This document shows, one piece after another, positions 60,201-64,000 of a stretch of 64,000 nucleotides of DNA. Source of the DNA: Tubulanus polymorphus. Taxonomy: Eukaryota; Nemertea; Palaeonemertea; Tubulaniformes; Tubulanidae. The position numbers and the translations under genes were made by a program. Each line of letters begins with the position of its first letter. Position 1 is the first letter of the stretch. The notes under the pieces are model-generated. The model had not been told where the DNA came from and made no database searches. It was given only the letters and a program-made list of their open reading frames with translations. The stretch is taken from the NCBI RefSeq assembly GCF_964204645.1, contig NC_134027.1, positions 20,820,485 through 20,884,484 on the forward strand. The letters are read 5' to 3'.

Positions 60201-63025
60201 TATCATAATAATACATAAATCATTGGGTGCACCCTAGCTTGTCAGGGTTTTGATTACGCGAGAAGGTTGCATTTGCTACCTGCTGGTACTACACTAACTT
60301 CCTCCGATTATCATATTCAAAGCATATTTGAAATAACACAAATTGCTAGAACATAGTTATCTGTTCTACAATAAAAGTGTTAACCTTTTGAAAATCCAAA
60401 AGTTTTTCAAACTTCAACGTTTTATATTTCAATCCGGAATTTCACAGTATGTACAGTATATATGGGGTCTAGGGACACCATTCCCACTTGGGAAGTGGTT
60501 TGAAATGCTCAACAGTCCGGTCGACCTAATTTGTTTTCAGCTGATTGTCCTTCGGGAATACAGATACATAAAGAAGGATCAACATACGTAATTACTCAAA
60601 GAGTCTTCATCAAAATGTTCCATGAAAACTTCAAATATATGTAAAAGGTGCTGATTTCGCCAGTCGATTCTGATCAGGCCAGTGCTGTTGTTGGGCTGAA
60701 GATGTAACTAGCTTGGATACTTTCATAAATCAAATCAAGACAATCCTTCAAAGCTTCATTAATGGATGGACGAATGGACGGACCAACGACGGATGAAAAG
60801 TGAACGCAATAATAGCCTGCTGAGACTTAAGTCCTAAGTAGGTTGAAAAATGAATAAATCTCCACTTATTCTTTTTTTAACGTCAGTCGAAAAACGAAAA
60901 GTTAGACGTGTTAACGTGGCGTTTTCGTGTTTTTCGGGGGAAAAGAATTGGCAGATATCGAGCGTCATAGTTTGCTCTTTACTATTCCGAATCAGCCACC
61001 ATAATATAGCAATAACCTCGTGTAAAAAACATCCGTGTATTCTCATTTACCTTCTAAACAGTTGATCATAGCCTGCAATCTTTTGATATGTACAATCGCT
61101 AATTCAATTATCTCCGTTTTTTCGATTCTTCCTTGACCCTTAAAATTTGAAAATGAAAATTAATTCAATCTGTGCGCTTGAAAATCTTACAAATCACCGT
61201 GCAAAATATGGTAACCCTAACGGGCTATTATCTAATTACTTGAGTACGGATATTTTCAAGCAAAAAAATGGGAATGCGAAGGAAAGAAAACTTTAATAAT
61301 ACGAGGCAAATAAAAGGGAACAGGGAGAAATGAATATGAGTATTTTCCACATAAAATCTCGAAAGGACTGCGGAAAAAAATAACTAGGGGCCCAGGGACA
61401 CCATGCCCACTTGGGAAGTGGTTTCAAAAGCTCATCAATCTAAAAATTTCAATATATAACCCGCAACAATCATAGAACATGTCAGCAGCTACGATTTTGA
61501 TTTTTGATAACAAAATATGCCCCATTACCAACTTAGTTACTCTACTATTCGACGCCCCCTGGTGACCATATGCAAAACCCAATGACCTTGAAACTCACCA
61601 CAATCATAGACGATGTCATGAGCTACAACTTTGCAATTGATTGTGGTAACAAAATATGCATAGGTACGAATATAATATCGAAATACTAAGTTCACTTATT
61701 ATTCAACGCCCCCTGGTGTCCATATAAAATAACCAATGACCTTGAAACTCACCAAGTCATAGAAAACGTTATGAGCTACAACTTTGCAATCGATTGTGGC
61801 AACAAAATATGCTTAGGTATCAATATAATGTGGAAAAACTTTTTTCCACCTACTAATGAGTACTGATGACACCAAGATGGCCGCTAATTGGTGATAATTG
61901 GCTGATCAAAAATACCTGTCTCAGCTATTGCAGATCCCTTTCCACAGAGTAGCTACCACAAATTTCAATGAAAAATGGCAAACCAGTAGAAAGCTACAGG
62001 ACTCAGAATTCGGAGCAAAATTGGCCTTTTGGGCACAAAAAATTGTCACGGGAGGGCCATCTTGAATCCGATCGACACAATTTATGTTATGCTGATGGGC
62101 CTTTGGGGGATACAAATACATATGAAAGATCAAGATAATTGATCAAAGTGTCTTTAAAATTTCCCTCGAAAACATGAAATATGTGTAAAAAGTGCTGATT
62201 TTGGCGAACAACAATGGCTGCCAGTCGGCCATCTTGAATCTGAAAGGGCCAGTCTTTGGGCTGAAGATGTGTCTAGGGTAGATACATGTGTAACCCAAAT
62301 ATAAAGACATTAAATTGAAGCGTCTTCAGAACTTCCCAAAATAACTGGATTCCGTCTACAGACGAACGGACGGACGACGGACGAAAAGTGAACGCAATAG
62401 TCCGCTGGGATTTATGTCCCAAAAAAGGAGGTGAAAATTGTGATGAATTTGATTTGAATGATGGAATAAATGGAAAAATATAACTTTTGTAAATCGCGAG
62501 AAGATTGAGATGTCGGAACAAAAACTTTAGCAAGTTACTAGATTGAAAATCAAGACTGGCATAACAAACAAATAACTTCGGTTTTATTTGTCCAATTTTC
62601 ATGAAAACACGACGGAAGACTAAAAATGAATATTTCTTTCTTATTGACAAGAATCCAAAACTGTTCCGCAGAAAATATCTGGCGCCAGAAATGTTCCGTA
62701 ATTGCGTATGGTGTCGTTTTTTAATATGCCCAACGTTGCCGAGATACACATCGATTGTACACCACAAATTGAGTCTCACCTGTTTTAAGTACGATGAAGG
62801 AATCAGTTTGCTTAAATCTCCTAGACAATTATTCATTCGATCTCGTCTTCTTTTCTCGATAATTCTGTGGGATTGCGGGTCCTTGAAAATAAAACGCATG
62901 TACACGCATATGTTTAGTATAAATCGTCTGCACCCATGCGCCATCTACCGACGATGGAGAATATGAAAACTTACCCGCGAAGTTTTCTGGCGTTTCGGGT
63001 GAGGTTCATAGTCATCCACGGACAT
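57210..63025 (-). CDS. cwo: Clockwork-orange-type bHLH-Orange transcription repressor, 431 aa
   Basis: Five exons on the minus strand: 62975-63047 (ATG at 63025), 62780-62881, 61051-61138, 58488-58667 and 57210-58084. The coding parts sum to 1296 nt in one frame. Residues ~18-75 form the bHLH: basic region [19 protein letters not shown], helix 1 LGDLSKLIP, loop, helix 2 [19 protein letters not shown]. An Orange domain (~residues 92-135: [36 protein letters not shown]) follows. The long tail is Ser/Pro-rich and lacks a WRPW groucho motif. The [19 protein letters not shown] signature and [10 protein letters not shown] are typical of the cwo group rather than of HES, HEY or DEC. Cwo binds E-boxes and represses CLOCK-driven transcription in insects; that role is inferred here. 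An acceptor at 63048 implies a further 5' non-coding exon. Confidence 0.88.
59166..59524. mobile_element. 359-bp MITE with GGCTGATAAGGGCC ends
   Basis: TATGGTGGCTGATAAGGGCC at the left and GGCCCTTATCAGCCATCATA at the right form the terminal inverted repeats. The interior consists of many AAAAACGAA/TTCGTTTTT segments arranged as a large palindrome. AGTAC flanks it at 59161-59165 and 59526-59530, with one extra A at the right. The termini match the 40541 copy except within the GATTC/GATAA block. Confidence 0.88.
60465..60845 (+). repeat. Dispersed repeat, short copy
   Basis: It shares with 61385-62440 the start AGGGACACCAT-CCCACTTGGGAAG, the middle GGTGCTGATTT and GGGCTGAAGATGT, and the end GACGGA-GAAAAGTGAACGCAAT. 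The central ~600 bp of the longer copy is absent here. Confidence 0.8.
60980..61003 (-). mobile_element. Solitary MITE terminus
   Basis: CCGAATCAGCCACCATA is the right terminal repeat of the GGCTGATTCGG family, without a matching left end within 300 bp. The preceding ~120 bp has AAAAACGAAAAG and TTTTCGTG segments that may be decayed interior. Confidence 0.6.
61385..62440 (+). repeat. Dispersed repeat, long copy (~1.05 kb)
   Basis: It starts CCAGGGACACCATGCCCACT and ends with CGTCTACAGACGAACGGACG-type sequence and a GTCC-C-AAAAA tail. Its centre is the tandem array 61540-61850. It lies in cwo intron 2, opposite to transcription, while the short copy lies in intron 3. No coding capacity was found. 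Confidence 0.8.
61540..61850 (+). repeat. ~155-bp tandem units inside the long repeat
   Basis: Two units and a partial first one are marked by CGCCCCCTGGTG (61551 and 61711), then AATGACCTTGAAACTCACCA, GAGCTACAACTTTGCAAT and AACAAAATATGC. Divergence between units is about 10%. Confidence 0.8.
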
Positions 63026-63047
63026 GGGTAGGTTCAAATTCAGAGAC

Positions 63048-64000
63048 CTAAAGAAAAGAAATTTACACGCATCAAGTTTCTGTTTTGTGTATAACGAAGT
63101 AACCTGACCAGGCCGGCTCAACATCCGAATGACAATGTTCTCGGCAGTAATCTAACTCTATTTAAATCGAGTCTAAAATCGATTTCAAAGGACTCATTAG
63201 TAACACGTTTTCGTTCGTTTTCGTTTGGAATATCCACATGCTTTTTCAAACTTGATTCGAAAAGCCACGTTGCGGGAAAAAGAAGCAACATTTTTTAGAT
63301 AGTTTTTCTTTGCATCGGCAATTTCTCAAAAGATTTCTGCGCGAGCATTCCATGGGGCCGACATTTTCGAGACCCCCTTGCGCTACGTACAAAAAGTTCC
63401 ACTTTCATGAAAATCGACATGCCCCGACTATACGGGCCTCTCACAATAAAACTCGTCGGTCTGCACGACTGGATAGTGGTTCCTTAAAAAAAATACTCAA
63501 CCAGAAACGGTTACAATAGTATTACGGAATCTCGGGCCTAGCTCAGCGCCTTCTCTCAGAAAAGCTAGAGTCTCGATTATTTTGAGATTGTGACTGGATA
63601 CTATACATCTCGCACTTCTAAAGAATCTAGGTCGGTTCATATATTCAGTACTGCCATGTTAAACGCAATATTTTGCTTAGGGTGAATATTCTAGAAAGGT
63701 ATTTGTTCGAACGATTAAACATTCTAACTTCAACTGAGCGCAAAAAACACTTCTCGTTATCAACACGCTCGTTGGCTATAGTTCATTCAATACATCTCGA
63801 ATAGCAATCAAATAACATTCGTATGTAGGCCACGCGTACATGAGTGTCTCCGGAAATACTAGGGTGTCATAGTACGCGTGCATCAAAACGACGGATGTTA
63901 TCTTACTGAAATTACTACAACGACGCATAAGTGTAATCATAGACAATGCATGCTGTAATGAATCATTTTTACATCGAGGACAGGTTTACTCGCAATTCTC
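63048..64000. other. 5' flank of the cwo-like gene
   Basis: It should hold an upstream non-coding exon and/or promoter of cwo. ACGGAATCTCGGGCC near 63523 is an inverted match to GGCCCGAGATTCCGT near 58964 in intron 3. No coding exon or RNA gene was recognised. Confidence 0.4.

Larger units (their letters stand above)
58668..61050. other. cwo intron 3
   Basis: This 2.4-kb intron contains a complete MITE (59166-59524), a short copy of a dispersed repeat (60465-60845) and a lone MITE end (60980-61003). No other gene was found. Confidence 0.7.
61139..62779. other. cwo intron 2
   Basis: The intron is largely occupied by the long copy of the dispersed repeat (61385-62440). No nested gene was recognised. 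Confidence 0.7.

Noticed and set aside
63519-63545. ACGGAATCTCGGGCC matching inverted sequence at 58964, considered as a regulatory pair or element ends
   Set aside because: Only about 15 bp match, with no further symmetry. It could be shared repeat debris.

Overview
This is nuclear DNA of an invertebrate animal. Genes have small GT-AG introns, most of the window is non-coding and repeat-rich, and MITE-like hairpins and broken LINEs are frequent. A GRL101-like receptor (the family was first described in the snail Lymnaea) and a conotoxin-like cystine-knot peptide gene suggest a lophotrochozoan, perhaps a mollusc or annelid, but the phylum cannot be fixed from the sequence alone. Layout: 0.1-4.7 kb holds the 5' eight coding exons of CCDC146 (minus strand; the gene runs off the left edge). 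4.7-7.0 kb is intergenic, with a long hairpin and a dead LINE ORF1 relic. 7.0-13.3 kb is a candidate 6.3-kb foldback-type mobile element: short terminal inverted repeats, then ~110-145 bp tandem arrays facing each other, with a smaller MITE inside. 14.1-17.3 kb is a frameshifted CR1/L2-like LINE. 19.9-22.6 kb is an intact nine-exon aldo-keto reductase (plus strand). 23.3-24.1 kb is an AT-rich islet with an intronless orphan ORF, a triplicated leader and a 102-bp hairpin. 25.8-26.7 kb holds a two-coding-exon gene for a secreted six-cysteine knottin-type peptide (minus) and an inverted, decayed paralogue (plus). 30.6-31.4 kb is a damaged rhodopsin-type GPCR. 32.8-50.1 kb is a GRL101-like receptor cluster: one intact gene (minus), one small relic (plus) and one nearly complete but repeatedly frameshifted copy (plus), diverging from one another. 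51-55.5 kb holds a TTTTCCCTCC-type inverted-repeat element, a second GPCR pseudogene and LINE tails. 57.2-63.0 kb is a five-exon clockwork-orange-type bHLH-Orange repressor (minus) whose introns are packed with repeats. The genes do not form an operon or an obvious pathway. The intact ones encode a centriole/flagellum-type coiled-coil protein, an NADPH-dependent carbonyl reductase, a secreted knottin, a large multidomain receptor and a clock-type transcription factor. The main evolutionary themes are inverted local duplication followed by decay (receptor cluster, knottin pair) and dense non-autonomous DNA elements. All exon boundaries were placed by eye from splice sites, reading phase and family similarity; no transcript data or database search was available.
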